A stretch of DNA of 64,000 bases from Flavonifractor hominis (lineage in GTDB: Bacteria; Bacillota; Clostridia; Oscillospirales; Oscillospiraceae): positions 62,001 through 126,000 of the forward strand of contig NZ_JBBMFT010000005.1 in the NCBI RefSeq assembly GCF_040095835.1. The letters are read 5' to 3'. Made by a program: the position numbers and the translations under genes. Positions 32,786-41,040 of the stretch are shown piece after piece. The first letter of the stretch is position 1; every line of letters starts with the position of its first letter. The notes under the pieces are model-generated. The model saw only the letters and a list, made by a program, of their open reading frames with translations, did no database searches and was not told the origin of the DNA.

Positions 32786-33990
32786 TTTACCCCACCTCCT
32801 TTCACGTTACGAGTGATCATGGCCTTGGGGGAGACCACCGCGTTGTCGCCCACCGTCAGGTGCTGGGCGATGACGGCCACGCCCCAGTCTTCGCTGCCGT
32901 CGGGAGAGGCGCCCACCCGGGCGTTCTCGCCGATGGTGGCCTGCTCGGCCACGATGGCATACTCCACCACCGCGCCCTTCTTGACCACGGTGCCGGGCAT
33001 CAGGATGGAGTAGCGCACCACCGCGCCCTCCTCCACGATGACCGAGTGGAAGAGCACCGAGTTCTCCACCGTGCCGTATACCTCGCAGCCGCCGGTGACC
33101 ATGGAGTGCTCCACCTTGGCGTCCTTACCCATAAAATGAGGGGGCTTGGTGGGGGTGCGGGCATAGATGGGCCACTCGGTATCGTACAGGTCGATGCCGT
33201 TTTCCGGAGAGAGCATGTCCATGTTGGCGTCCCACAGGGAGTCGATGGTGCCCACGTCCTTCCAGTAGCCCTGGAAGCGGTAGGCCGTCATCTTCTCCCC
33301 GTTGTTCAGCATGGCGGGGATGATGTTCTTGCCGAAGTCGTTGGCGCTCTTCTCATCGGCCTCGTCCGCCATCAGGTACTCCCGCAGCTTGCTCCAGGTG
33401 AAGATGTAGATGCCCATGGAGGCCAGGTTGCTCTTGGGCTTCTTGGGCTTCTCCTCGAACTCATAGATGTCGTCGTTCTCGTCCACATTCATGATGCCGA
33501 AACGGGGCGCCTCGGCCATGGGGACCTCCAGCACGGCGATGGTGCAGGCGGCGCCCGCCTCCTTGTGGCGGCGGAGCATCTGGGCGTAGTCCATCTTGTA
33601 CACGTGGTCGCCCGAGAGGATGAGCACGTACTCCGGATCATAGGTTTCCAGGAAGTTGATGTTTTGATAAATGGCGTTGGCCGTGCCCTTGTACCAGGTG
33701 CCCTTCTCCCCTTCGCGCATGTAGGGGGGCAGGATGTGCACACCGCCGTAGGAGCGGTCCAGATCCCAGGGTTCGCCGTTGCCGATGTAGGCGTTGAGCT
33801 CCATGGGGCGGTACTGGGTCAGCACACCTACCGTATCGATACCGGAGTTGATGCAGTTGGACAGGGGGAAGTCGATGATGCGGTATTTGCCCCCGAAGGG
33901 TACCGCGGGCTTTGCCACATGGCTAGTCAGGGCGTGCAGCCGGCTGCCCTGTCCACCGGCCAGCAGCATGGCGACGCATTCCTTTTTCAT
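32782..33990 (-). CDS. glgC: Glucose-1-phosphate adenylyltransferase
   Basis: A 402-residue enzyme that makes ADP-glucose from ATP and glucose-1-phosphate, the committed step of glycogen synthesis. The active loop AMLLAGGQGSRLHALT, PFGGKYRIIDFPLSNCINSG, YKGTANAIYQN, SGDHVYKMDY and FEEKPKKPKSNLASMGIYIF are all present, and a beta-helix domain ends the chain. It is 31 bases downstream of glgB and overlaps glgD. Confidence 0.97.
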   Translation of the reverse strand: MKKECVAMLLAGGQGSRLHALTSHVAKPAVPFGGKYRIIDFPLSNCINSGIDTVGVLTQYRPMELNAYIGNGEPWDLDRSYGGVHILPPYMREGEKGTWYKGTANAIYQNINFLETYDPEYVLILSGDHVYKMDYAQMLRRHKEAGAACTIAVLEVPMAEAPRFGIMNVDENDDIYEFEEKPKKPKSNLASMGIYIFTWSKLREYLMADEADEKSANDFGKNIIPAMLNNGEKMTAYRFQGYWKDVGTIDSLWDANMDMLSPENGIDLYDTEWPIYARTPTKPPHFMGKDAKVEHSMVTGGCEVYGTVENSVLFHSVIVEEGAVVRYSILMPGTVVKKGAVVEYAIVAEQATIGENARVGASPDGSEDWGVAVIAQHLTVGDNAVVSPKAMITRNVKGGGVK

Positions 33991-34021
33991 TCTATCACCT
34001 CAGTGTTCAAACTGGAAAGGC

Positions 34022-36019
34022 TCAGGCTTTTTTGGTGCGCTTGGTGGCGGGTTTGGCAGGCTTGGCCGCTTTGACCGGAGCGGCTGCCTTCTTCCGCCGG
34101 GGCGGGAACTTGCGGGTGCATTTATAGATGGCGGCACTCATGGGCGGCAGACGCAGGGTAATGGACTGCTCCCGGCCGTGGCAGGGGTTGTACTGGCTCT
34201 TCACCGGCTCGGTGTCGCCACGGCCCTCGCCGCCAAAGGCGGGATCGTCCGTGCTGAACACGCAGGAGTAGGCGCCGGCCACGGGCACGCCGATGGTGTA
34301 GCCCGTCCGGTCCACCGGGGAGAAGTTGCACACCGTTACCAGCGTGTCTCCCTTGCTGTCCTTGCGCAGGAAGGCGATGGTGTTGGCCTGGTGATCGTCG
34401 GCCTCGATCCACTCGAAGCCCTCCCAGGAGAAGTCCAGCTCCCACAGCTCCTTGTGGGCCAGATAGAAGGCGTTGATGGCCTTGAAGAAGGCGTGCAGCT
34501 TGCGGTGGCGCTCCCCGTCCTCGTTGTCCATCTCCAGCAGGTGCCAGTCCAGAGAGTGTTCATAGTGCCACTCGTTCCACTGGCCGAACTCGCTGCCCAT
34601 CATCAGCAGCTTCTTGCCCGGGTGGGTCAGCATGTAGGTATAGAAGGCGCGCACACCGGCGTACTTTTCCTCGTCGGTGCCCGGCATCTTGTTGAGCAGG
34701 GAGCCCTTCATGTGCACCACCTCGTCGTGGGACAGGGGGAGCACAAAGTTTTCCGAGAAGGCGTACATCAGCGAGAAGGTGATGTCGTGGTGGTTGAACT
34801 GGCGGAAGTAGGGGTCCAGCTTGATGTAATGGAGGATGTCGTTCATCCAGCCCATGTTCCACTTCATATTGAAGCCCAGACCGCCGTCCAGGCCGCCCTT
34901 GCCTACCGGGTGGGAGACCCGGGGCCAGGCGGTGGACTCCTCGGCGATCATCATCACGTCGGGATGGGCGGTGAAGATATGGGTGTTGAGCTTCTGGAGG
35001 AACTCCACCGCCTCCAGATTCTCATGTCCGCCGAACACGTTGGGGACCCACTCCCCGTCCTGACGGCCGTAATCCAGGTAGAGCATGGAGGCCACCGCGT
35101 CTACCCGCAGCCCGTCGATGTGGTACTGCTCCAGCCAGAACAGCGCCGAGGAGTACAGGAAGGAGCGGACCTCGTTGCGGCCGTAGTCGAACACCCGGGT
35201 GCCCCAGTCGGCGTGCTCCCCCTTGCGGGGGTCGGCGTACTCATAGCAGGGCTGGCCGTCAAACTCGTACAGGCCGAAGGCGTCCTTGGGGAAGTGGGCG
35301 GGGACCCAGTCCAGGATGACGCCGATGCCGGCCTGGTGCAGCTGGTCCACCAGCCACATGAAGTCGTGGGGCGTGCCGAAGCGGCTGGTGGCCGCGAAGT
35401 AGCCGGTGCACTGATAGCCCCAGGAGGCGTCCAGGGGGTGCTCCGTCACGGGCAGCAGCTCCACATGGGTGAAGCCCATCTCCTTCACGTAGGGCACCAG
35501 ATACTTGCCGATGTCCCGGTAGGAGAGCATCTCGTCATCCCCGGTGCGCCGCCAGGAGCCCAGGTGGACCTCATAGATGTTCAGGGGCTTCTGGTAAATG
35601 GGGTTGGCCTTGCGGTAGTCCATCCAGCTCTGATCCCCCCACTGGTAGCCGGAGAGATCATAGAGCTTGGAGGCGGTGCCCGGGCGGGTCTCGGCGTGGA
35701 AGGCATAGGGATCGGCCTTGGCCAGTACCTCGCCCTCGGTGGTGTGGATGGCATATTTGTAGCTGTCATAGACCTGCAGGCCGGGGATGAACGCCTCCCA
35801 CACGCCGCCCTCCAGAGCGGTCATGGGGTGGGAGTCGGCGTCCCAGCCGTTGAAATCCCCCATCACCGACACGGATGCGGCGTGAGGCGCCCAGACCCGG
35901 AACAGCCAACCGGCCTGTCCGTCCCGCACGGCGGGATGGGAGCCCAGGAACTCCTGCGCCCGGACGGCCTGGCCGTTGACAAAGGCATCAACGGCGGGAG
36001 AGAGCTTGGTATGAGGCAT
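34022..36019 (-). CDS. glgB: 1,4-alpha-glucan branching enzyme
   Basis: A 665-residue GH13 enzyme that adds alpha-1,6 branches to glycogen. A CBM48 domain is N-terminal (WLFRVWAPHAASVSVMGDFNGWD). The catalytic residues are in LRVDAVASMLYLDY (Asp), MMIAEESTAWP (Glu) and LPLSHDEVVH (Asp). The C-terminal tail is an unusual Ala/Lys/Pro-rich stretch of about 30 residues (AAPVKAAKPAKPATK). ATG 36019 has AAGGAG 9 bases upstream; the longer frame to 36229 runs through the promoter and is rejected. First gene of glgB-C-D-A-P. Confidence 0.96.
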   Translation of the reverse strand: MPHTKLSPAVDAFVNGQAVRAQEFLGSHPAVRDGQAGWLFRVWAPHAASVSVMGDFNGWDADSHPMTALEGGVWEAFIPGLQVYDSYKYAIHTTEGEVLAKADPYAFHAETRPGTASKLYDLSGYQWGDQSWMDYRKANPIYQKPLNIYEVHLGSWRRTGDDEMLSYRDIGKYLVPYVKEMGFTHVELLPVTEHPLDASWGYQCTGYFAATSRFGTPHDFMWLVDQLHQAGIGVILDWVPAHFPKDAFGLYEFDGQPCYEYADPRKGEHADWGTRVFDYGRNEVRSFLYSSALFWLEQYHIDGLRVDAVASMLYLDYGRQDGEWVPNVFGGHENLEAVEFLQKLNTHIFTAHPDVMMIAEESTAWPRVSHPVGKGGLDGGLGFNMKWNMGWMNDILHYIKLDPYFRQFNHHDITFSLMYAFSENFVLPLSHDEVVHMKGSLLNKMPGTDEEKYAGVRAFYTYMLTHPGKKLLMMGSEFGQWNEWHYEHSLDWHLLEMDNEDGERHRKLHAFFKAINAFYLAHKELWELDFSWEGFEWIEADDHQANTIAFLRKDSKGDTLVTVCNFSPVDRTGYTIGVPVAGAYSCVFSTDDPAFGGEGRGDTEPVKSQYNPCHGREQSITLRLPPMSAAIYKCTRKFPPRRKKAAAPVKAAKPAKPATKRTKKA

Positions 36020-36131
36020 AGGTATCCACTCCTTTATTGGTAAAAACACCCAAAAAAGAGAATCGCGGGAAGGGCGTTTCTTGTCATTGGTAATAAATAA
36101 GCTCCAAAAGCAGAGAAACTTATTTGTATAA

Positions 36132-36160
36132 AGTATACAACGAGTCGTATCAAGAGTCAA
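36132..36160 (-). promoter_or_regulatory. Promoter of the glycogen operon
   Basis: On the - strand TTGACT (36160-36155) and TATACT (36137-36132) are 17 bases apart. The AT-rich leader to the glgB ATG is about 105 bases and has no gene. Confidence 0.88.
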
Positions 36161-36231
36161 GATATGGATGGAAAAGGAGACGTAAAAATTCCGTGTTTTG
36201 AACCCCCTCCCTTTGGGGAGAACGTACACGC

Positions 36232-36259
36232 AGGGGGAGCGGTTTGCACCGCTCCCCCT
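36232..36259. other. Hairpin between the DD-carboxypeptidase gene and the glycogen promoter
   Basis: AGGGGGAGCGG pairs with CCGCTCCCCCT around a short loop, 10 bases after the carboxypeptidase stop. No clear T-run follows on the - strand, so it is at best a weak terminator. Confidence 0.55.
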
Positions 36260-36268
36260 GGAACCGGA

Positions 36269-37399
36269 TCATCCGGCCATAAACAGCGTCCGCAGCAGAC
36301 GGGCGAAGAGTCCGGGCACCGACAGCCGTGCCACGGCCTGGTCGGCCACGATGGGAATGGTCTGGAGGGTCTCGCCCTCCGCCGAGATCACCAGCTCGCC
36401 CAGCTTCTGGCCGGCCTCCACAGGGGCCTCCACGTCGGAGCACAGGCGCACTTCGCTGGTCAGGGCGTTGAGCTGGGCCTTGTCCACCAGAATGCGTCTG
36501 GAGCCGGAGAGGACGGGCTGCACCGTCTCCTGCTCTCCCAGCAGCACATTCACCGGCGGCAGGGCCTGTCCGGGGCAGACATCGGTGAGGGTGTAGTTGG
36601 CAAAGCCGTAATTGAGCAGGCTTTTGGCCGCCTCAAAGCGCTGCTCGGAGGTGCTGGCTTTGAGCACCACGGCGATCAGGCCCATGCCGTCCCGCTGGGC
36701 GGTGGCCGACAGGCAGTAGCCCGCCGAGTCGGTGGAGCCGGTCTTGAGGCCGGTGGCTCCCTCATAAAACCGGATGAGCTTGTTGGTGTTGGACAGCTGG
36801 AACTGCCCGTCCCGGATGGAGTCCATCCAGATGGTGGTGTAATCCAGAATCTTGGGGTGGCTCATCAGCGCCCGGCTCATGACGGCGATGTCATAGGCGC
36901 TGGTCAGGTGGCCGGCGGCGGGCAGACCGGTGCAGTTGCAAAAACAGGTGTCCGCCATGCCCAGCTCGGCCGCCCGGCGGTTCATGAGCTCCACAAAGGC
37001 CTCCTCACTGCCCGCCAGGTGCTCGGCCAGGGCCACGGCGGCGTCGTTGCCCGAGACCACCGCCACCGACTTGAGCAGATCGTTGACCGACATCTGCTCC
37101 CCTTCTTTTAAATAGACCTGGGAGCCGCCCATGGAGGCGGCATGGGCCGAGACCGTGACCATATCGTCCAGGCTCAGCCGTCCCTCGTCCACCGCCTCCA
37201 GCACCAGCAGCAGGGTCATCACCTTGGTCACGCTGGCCGGTTCCAGCTTGTCGTGGGCGTTTTGTTCATAGAGGATGGTCCCCGTCTCCTGCTCCATGAG
37301 CACCGCCGCGGCGGCCTCCACCGGCGCCGGCTGGGCGGCGGCCTGGGCAGGGAGGAGGAGCAGCGCGGCGGCCATCAGGGCCGCGGCCAGTTTTTTCAT
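36269..37399 (-). CDS. Serine-type D-alanyl-D-alanine carboxypeptidase (PBP5/DacF family)
   Basis: A 376-residue exported penicillin-binding protein of family S11 that trims the terminal D-Ala of peptidoglycan pentapeptides. A signal peptide covers about residues 1-22. Catalytic motifs are SVTK (Ser56-Lys59), SGND and KTGSTD. A C-terminal beta domain with a final amphipathic segment (ARLLRTLFMAG) fits membrane association. ATG 37399 lies after CAGGAGGCGTGGAACGCT; the frame further upstream runs through non-coding bases and mobA on the other strand. A TAGAAT -10 lies upstream with a poor -35. Transcribed divergently from mobA. Confidence 0.94.
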   Translation of the reverse strand: MKKLAAALMAAALLLLPAQAAAQPAPVEAAAAVLMEQETGTILYEQNAHDKLEPASVTKVMTLLLVLEAVDEGRLSLDDMVTVSAHAASMGGSQVYLKEGEQMSVNDLLKSVAVVSGNDAAVALAEHLAGSEEAFVELMNRRAAELGMADTCFCNCTGLPAAGHLTSAYDIAVMSRALMSHPKILDYTTIWMDSIRDGQFQLSNTNKLIRFYEGATGLKTGSTDSAGYCLSATAQRDGMGLIAVVLKASTSEQRFEAAKSLLNYGFANYTLTDVCPGQALPPVNVLLGEQETVQPVLSGSRRILVDKAQLNALTSEVRLCSDVEAPVEAGQKLGELVISAEGETLQTIPIVADQAVARLSVPGLFARLLRTLFMAG

Positions 37400-37485
37400 A
37401 GCGTTCCACGCCTCCTGTTTCTTTGGTGTGTTCTGTTGGACAGGATATGGAACCGGGGGGAATTCTATGCGGCGGAACCGTTTTT

Positions 37486-37514
37486 TTGACGCGGGGAAAT
37501 TTTTCTGGTACACT
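37486..37514 (+). promoter_or_regulatory. Promoter of mobA
   Basis: TTGACG (37486-37491) and TACACT (37509-37514) are 17 bases apart, about 30 bases before the ATG. Confidence 0.75.
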
Positions 37515-37543
37515 GGGTCAAAACGCGCAGAGGGGGCGGACGG

Positions 37544-38152
37544 ATGAAGCGGGCGGCGGTGATCCTCAGCGGGGGCGGCTCCCGCCGGATGGGCCGGGAC
37601 AAAGCCGGGCTGACGCTGGAAGGGGAGCGCTTTCTGGAGCGGCTGGCGACGCGGTACGCCCCCTGGTTCGACAGGGTGTACCTGTCCACCGACCGGCCGG
37701 GGCGGTATGTCCTGCCCGGCGTGGAGGAGGTGCCCGACCTGCGCCCGGGGGCCCAGGGGCCTCTGGCCGGTCTGGAGGCCGCGCTGGTGTCCGCCGGGGC
37801 GGGACAGGTCTTTCTCACGGCGGTGGACCTGCCCTTCGGCACGCCGGAGCTGGCCCTGCGCCTGCTGGATGGGCTGGAGGGGGCCGACGCCTGCTGCATC
37901 CGGCGGCGCTCGGGCCGGCTGGAGCCCCTGTTTGCCGCCTACCGCCACCGGTGCCTGCCGGCGGCGTCGGCCTGCCTGGACGAGGGGCGGCGGGCCATGG
38001 CGGCCCTGCTGGAACGGGTGAACCTGCGCGTGCTGGAGGAGGCGGAACTGCCCGGCTTCGACCTGGAGCGGCAGCTGCTCAACGTCAACCGGCCGGAGGA
38101 CCTGGAACGGGCCCGTCTTTTTTTAAAAAAGCCCTTTACAAGTTCGCTTTAG
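37544..38152 (+). CDS. mobA: Molybdenum cofactor guanylyltransferase (MobA-like)
   Basis: A 202-residue nucleotidyltransferase, predicted to attach GMP to molybdopterin. ILSGGGSRRMGRDKAGL (about residues 7-23) is the GTP-binding loop, and LTAVDLPFGTPELAL carries the metal-binding Asp. No other molybdenum-cofactor gene is in the window, so the assignment rests on the motifs alone; a related NTP-transferase with another sugar or alcohol substrate is possible. The 3' end contains the promoter of the next gene. Confidence 0.86.
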   Translation: MKRAAVILSGGGSRRMGRDKAGLTLEGERFLERLATRYAPWFDRVYLSTDRPGRYVLPGVEEVPDLRPGAQGPLAGLEAALVSAGAGQVFLTAVDLPFGTPELALRLLDGLEGADACCIRRRSGRLEPLFAAYRHRCLPAASACLDEGRRAMAALLERVNLRVLEEAELPGFDLERQLLNVNRPEDLERARLFLKKPFTSSL

Positions 38153-38163
38153 CGTGGTAATAT
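38135..38163 (+). promoter_or_regulatory. Promoter of the amino-acid ABC operon
   Basis: TTTACA (38135-38140) and TAATAT (38158-38163) are 17 bases apart. The -35 box lies inside the last codons of mobA. Confidence 0.82.
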
Positions 38164-38202
38164 ACAAAAGCAACAGAGAGTACATTTGTGGAGGGACTGT
38201 AT

Positions 38203-39057
38203 ATGAGACAGAGACTGACCGCCCTGGCCCTGGCGCTGGGCCTGACCCTGACCCTGACTGCCTGCGGCTCCGGAGACTCGTCCGGCGCGGCCCAGACCCC
38301 TGCCGGGGAGAGCAATGCTCCGGCTGTCGAGAGCGATCTGGCCTATGTGCAGGACAACGGCACGCTGAAGATCGGCTACACCCTGTTTGAGCCCATGAAT
38401 TACCTGGATGAGAACGGCGAGCTCACCGGCTTTGAGACCGACTTTGCCACCGCCGTGTGCGAGAAGCTGGGGCTGGAGCCGGAGTTTGTGGAGATCAACT
38501 GGGACTCCAAGCTGCTGGAGCTGGAGAGCAAGAACATTGACTGCATCTGGAACGGTATGACCATCACCCCCGAGCTGGAGGAGGCCCTGAGCATCTCCCA
38601 GCCCTACATCAAGAATTATCAGGTAGTGGTGATCCGGGCGGCCGACGCGGAGAAATACACCTCCACTGAGTCCCTGGCGGGCGCCAAGGTGGACGCCGAG
38701 GCCGGTTCCGCCGGCGAGGCGGCGGTCCAGGCCGATGAGTACCTGAGCCAGGCCCAGTACACCTCCGTGGTGAAGCAGACCGACGCGCTGCTGGAGGTCA
38801 AGGCCGGCGCCGCCGACGCGGCGGTGATGGACTTCGTGCTGGCCAACACCCTGGCTGGCACCGGCGACTACTCCGACCTGATGGTCATCCCCGACCTGGA
38901 GCTGTCGGTGGAGGAGTACGGCATCGGTTTCCGCAAGGGTTCGGACATCACCGCCCAGGTGGATCAGGCCATGCAGGAGCTCATCGACGATGGGACGCTG
39001 GCCAGCCTGGCCGACGAGTACGGCCTGAGCGAGCTGCTGCTGGCCAACCAGCAGTAA
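38203..39057 (+). CDS. Polar amino-acid ABC transporter, substrate-binding lipoprotein
   Basis: A 284-residue family 3 solute-binding protein. The lipobox LTLTAC places the lipidated Cys at residue 21. After a short acidic linker the mature domain has TLKIGYTLFEPMNYLDENGELTGFETDFATAV and IDCIWNGMTITPEL, both typical of binding proteins for glutamine, cystine, arginine and similar. The exact ligand is not evident. ATG 38203 has GAGGGACTGTAT upstream and starts MRQRL; upstream ATG 38188 is less likely. Highly expressed relative to its transporter, judging by the hairpin that follows. Confidence 0.94.
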   Translation: MRQRLTALALALGLTLTLTACGSGDSSGAAQTPAGESNAPAVESDLAYVQDNGTLKIGYTLFEPMNYLDENGELTGFETDFATAVCEKLGLEPEFVEINWDSKLLELESKNIDCIWNGMTITPELEEALSISQPYIKNYQVVVIRAADAEKYTSTESLAGAKVDAEAGSAGEAAVQADEYLSQAQYTSVVKQTDALLEVKAGAADAAVMDFVLANTLAGTGDYSDLMVIPDLELSVEEYGIGFRKGSDITAQVDQAMQELIDDGTLASLADEYGLSELLLANQQ

Positions 39058-39080
39058 GCCTTTACACAGACGCGGCAGGA

Positions 39081-39100
39081 GGCAGGGGGCAGCCCCTGCC
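39081..39100 (+). other. Intercistronic hairpin after the binding-protein gene
   Basis: GGCAGGGG pairs with CCCCTGCC around a 4-base loop in the 73-base gap between the binding protein and the permease. This is the usual site of partial attenuation or 3' stabilisation in ABC operons; the role is inferred. Confidence 0.65.
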
Positions 39101-39130
39101 CCTTGTCTGCTCCGGGCAAGGAGAGAGAGT

Positions 39131-39775
39131 ATGTCATTTCAAACGGTAACCCTGACCATGCTGGACGGCTTTTTGCTCAACATCCAGCTCTTTGTGGTCA
39201 CGCTGGTGCTGGCGCTGCCTCTGGGGCTGGTGGTGTCCTTCGGGACCATGAGCCGGTTCCGGCCGCTGAGCTGGCTGATGCGCCTGTATGTGTACATCAT
39301 GCGCTCCACCCCCCTGATGCTCCAGCTGGCGGTGGTGTACTATCTGCCCGGCATCCTGAATCCGGGGCACATCCTGCCCCGGATGACGGCGGCCTGTCTG
39401 GCCTTCGTGCTCAACTACGCCGCTTATTTCTCCGAGATCTTCCGCGGCGGTATCCAGGGCGTGCCCGCCGGGCAGCGGGAGGCCGGACAGGTGCTGGGCA
39501 TGACCCGGCGGCAGATCTTCCTGCGCATCACGCTGCTGCAGGTGATCAAGCGCATCGTGCCCCCCATGGGCAACGAGGTCATCACCCTGGTCAAGGATAC
39601 CTCCCTGTCCAACTTCATCATGGTGGGCGAGATCATCAAGCTGGCCAAGGACTTCGGCAACAAGGGCATGATCTGGCCGCTGTTCTACGCCGGGGCCTTC
39701 TTCCTGGTGTTCAACGGCGTGGTGACCCTGGCCCTGAGCCGGATCGAGAAAAAGCTGGACTATTTCCGCGTGTGA
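39131..39775 (+). CDS. Polar amino-acid ABC transporter, permease
   Basis: A 214-residue HisM/GlnP-type permease with about five membrane segments. The start MLDGFLLNIQLFVVTLVLALPLG, RSTPLMLQL and the EAA loop VPAGQREAGQVLGMTRRQIFLRI are diagnostic. It forms the membrane channel with the downstream ATPase, probably as a homodimer since no second permease is present. AGGAGAGAG precedes the ATG. Confidence 0.96.
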   Translation: MSFQTVTLTMLDGFLLNIQLFVVTLVLALPLGLVVSFGTMSRFRPLSWLMRLYVYIMRSTPLMLQLAVVYYLPGILNPGHILPRMTAACLAFVLNYAAYFSEIFRGGIQGVPAGQREAGQVLGMTRRQIFLRITLLQVIKRIVPPMGNEVITLVKDTSLSNFIMVGEIIKLAKDFGNKGMIWPLFYAGAFFLVFNGVVTLALSRIEKKLDYFRV

Positions 39776-39786
39776 GGGAGGACAAC

Positions 39787-40572
39787 ATGGCGATCTTACA
39801 GGTCAGTGACATCTACAAGGACTTTGGCCGCACCCAGGTCCTCCGGGGCATCAATTTCTCCCTGGAGCAGGGACAGGCCATAGCCATCATCGGCTCCTCC
39901 GGCAGCGGAAAGACCACCCTGCTGCGCTGCCTCAACTTCCTGGAGACCCCGGACCGGGGGCGCATCCAGGTGAACGGGGAGACCCTGTTCGACGCGGACG
40001 ACCCCGCCACCCAGCGGGAGAGCGAGGTGCGGAAAAAGCGGCTCCACTTCGGCCTGGTGTTCCAGTCCTTCCACCTGTTCCCCCAGTATACCGCTTTGGA
40101 AAATGTGACCCTGGCCCCCCGGCTGCTGGCCGGGGAGCGGCCCGATTTCAAGGCCCGCCGGAAGGAGCTGTTTGCCCAGATCGACGCCCAGGGCCGGGTG
40201 CTGCTGGAGCGCATGGGCCTGGCCGACCGGGCGGGGCACTATCCCCACCAGCTCTCCGGCGGCCAGCAGCAGCGGGTGGCCATCGCCCGGGCCCTGGCCC
40301 TCAAGCCGGACATCCTCTGCTTTGACGAGCCCACCTCCGCCCTGGACCCGGAGCTCACCGGCGAGGTGCTGAAGGTCATCCGCTCTCTGGCTGAGCAGAA
40401 GACCACCATGCTCATCGTCACCCACGAGATGGCCTTCGCCCGGGACGTGGCCGACCAGGTGATCTTCATGGACGGCGGCGTCATCGTGGAGCAGGGCGCG
40501 GCCCGGCAGGTCATCGAGCACCCCCGGGAGGAGCGGACCAGGCAGTTTCTTTCCCGCTACGCGGAGAATTGA
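39787..40572 (+). CDS. Polar amino-acid ABC transporter, ATP-binding protein
   Basis: A 261-residue ABC ATPase of the GlnQ type. Walker A GSSGSGKTTLLRCLNFLE, Q-loop FQSFHLFPQYTALENV, signature LSGGQQQRVAIARALAL, Walker B ILCFDEPTSALDPEL and H-loop VTHEM are all seen. A 25-residue insertion or extension between the Q-loop and the signature (PDFKARRKELFAQIDAQGRVLL) is slightly longer than usual. ATG 39787 follows GAGGGAGGACAAC; the frame extends further upstream only through the permease gene. Ends at a strong terminator. Confidence 0.96.
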   Translation: MAILQVSDIYKDFGRTQVLRGINFSLEQGQAIAIIGSSGSGKTTLLRCLNFLETPDRGRIQVNGETLFDADDPATQRESEVRKKRLHFGLVFQSFHLFPQYTALENVTLAPRLLAGERPDFKARRKELFAQIDAQGRVLLERMGLADRAGHYPHQLSGGQQQRVAIARALALKPDILCFDEPTSALDPELTGEVLKVIRSLAEQKTTMLIVTHEMAFARDVADQVIFMDGGVIVEQGAARQVIEHPREERTRQFLSRYAEN

Positions 40573-40582
40573 AAACACGGCG

Positions 40583-40618
40583 CGCGCGTGGTATGATAAA
40601 TACCACGCGCGTTTTTTT
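40583..40618 (+). terminator. Terminator of the amino-acid ABC operon
   Basis: CGCGCGTGGTA pairs with TACCACGCGCG around TGATAAA, followed by seven T's, 11 bases after the ATPase stop. Confidence 0.96.
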
Positions 40619-40638
40619 GCAGGCAAGGAGCTGACAAG

Positions 40639-40980
40639 ATGGAACAGGAGCTATTTTTACCCGTGCTCTCCCACTTTGAGAACGGGAATTTCTGGACGGC
40701 CAGCGGCGGGCGGATGCGCTACCAGGTCCTGCCCGACACCGAGGCCGAGCCTCCCCAGCTCACGGTGGAGGTGTGGGAGGGACCCTGGTGCCGCCGGGAC
40801 AGCCGGGTGGAGGAGCAGACCCGCTTCCCTATGAGCGAGGAGGGGCTGCAGGCGCTGCGGGCCTTCCTGCTGGACTGGCAGGAGAAGATCGCCGCCCGGC
40901 CGGAGCGGAGCCTGGAGGAGTGCCTGCGCCTGCGGGACGCCCGCCGGGCGGAGCTGGCGGCCCAGGCGGAGCAGCCGTAA
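40639..40980 (+). CDS. Hypothetical protein, 113 residues
   Basis: I do not recognise this family. The protein starts MEQELFLPVLSHFENGNFWTA, has a strand-like Val/Thr/Tyr-containing first half and an acidic/basic, probably helical second half (EEGLQALRAFLLDWQEKIAARPE onward). There is no signal peptide, membrane helix or metal motif. AAGGAG lies 8 bases before the ATG, codon use matches its neighbours, and terminators stand on both sides, so it is likely real and monocistronic. No promoter was recognised other than read-through. Confidence 0.72.
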   Translation: MEQELFLPVLSHFENGNFWTASGGRMRYQVLPDTEAEPPQLTVEVWEGPWCRRDSRVEEQTRFPMSEEGLQALRAFLLDWQEKIAARPERSLEECLRLRDARRAELAAQAEQP

Positions 40981-40988
40981 GAAAACCG

Positions 40989-41028
40989 AAAAAGAGCCGC
41001 CCCGGCAGGTGCCGGGGCGGCTCTTTTT
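40989..41028. terminator. Bidirectional terminator, orphan gene / MFS gene
   Basis: AAAAAGAGCCGCCCCGGC pairs perfectly with GCCGGGGCGGCTCTTTTT around AGGT. It serves the convergent + strand orphan and - strand MFS operon. Confidence 0.97.
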
Positions 41029-41040
41029 GATCCGCTGGAA

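Noticed and set aside
38111..38134. GGGC...TTTTTTTAAAAAA...GCCC at the end of mobA as a terminator
   Set aside because: The A/T core leaves no room for a loop, it lies inside coding sequence, and a promoter follows immediately. It is more likely a codon-level A/T run.
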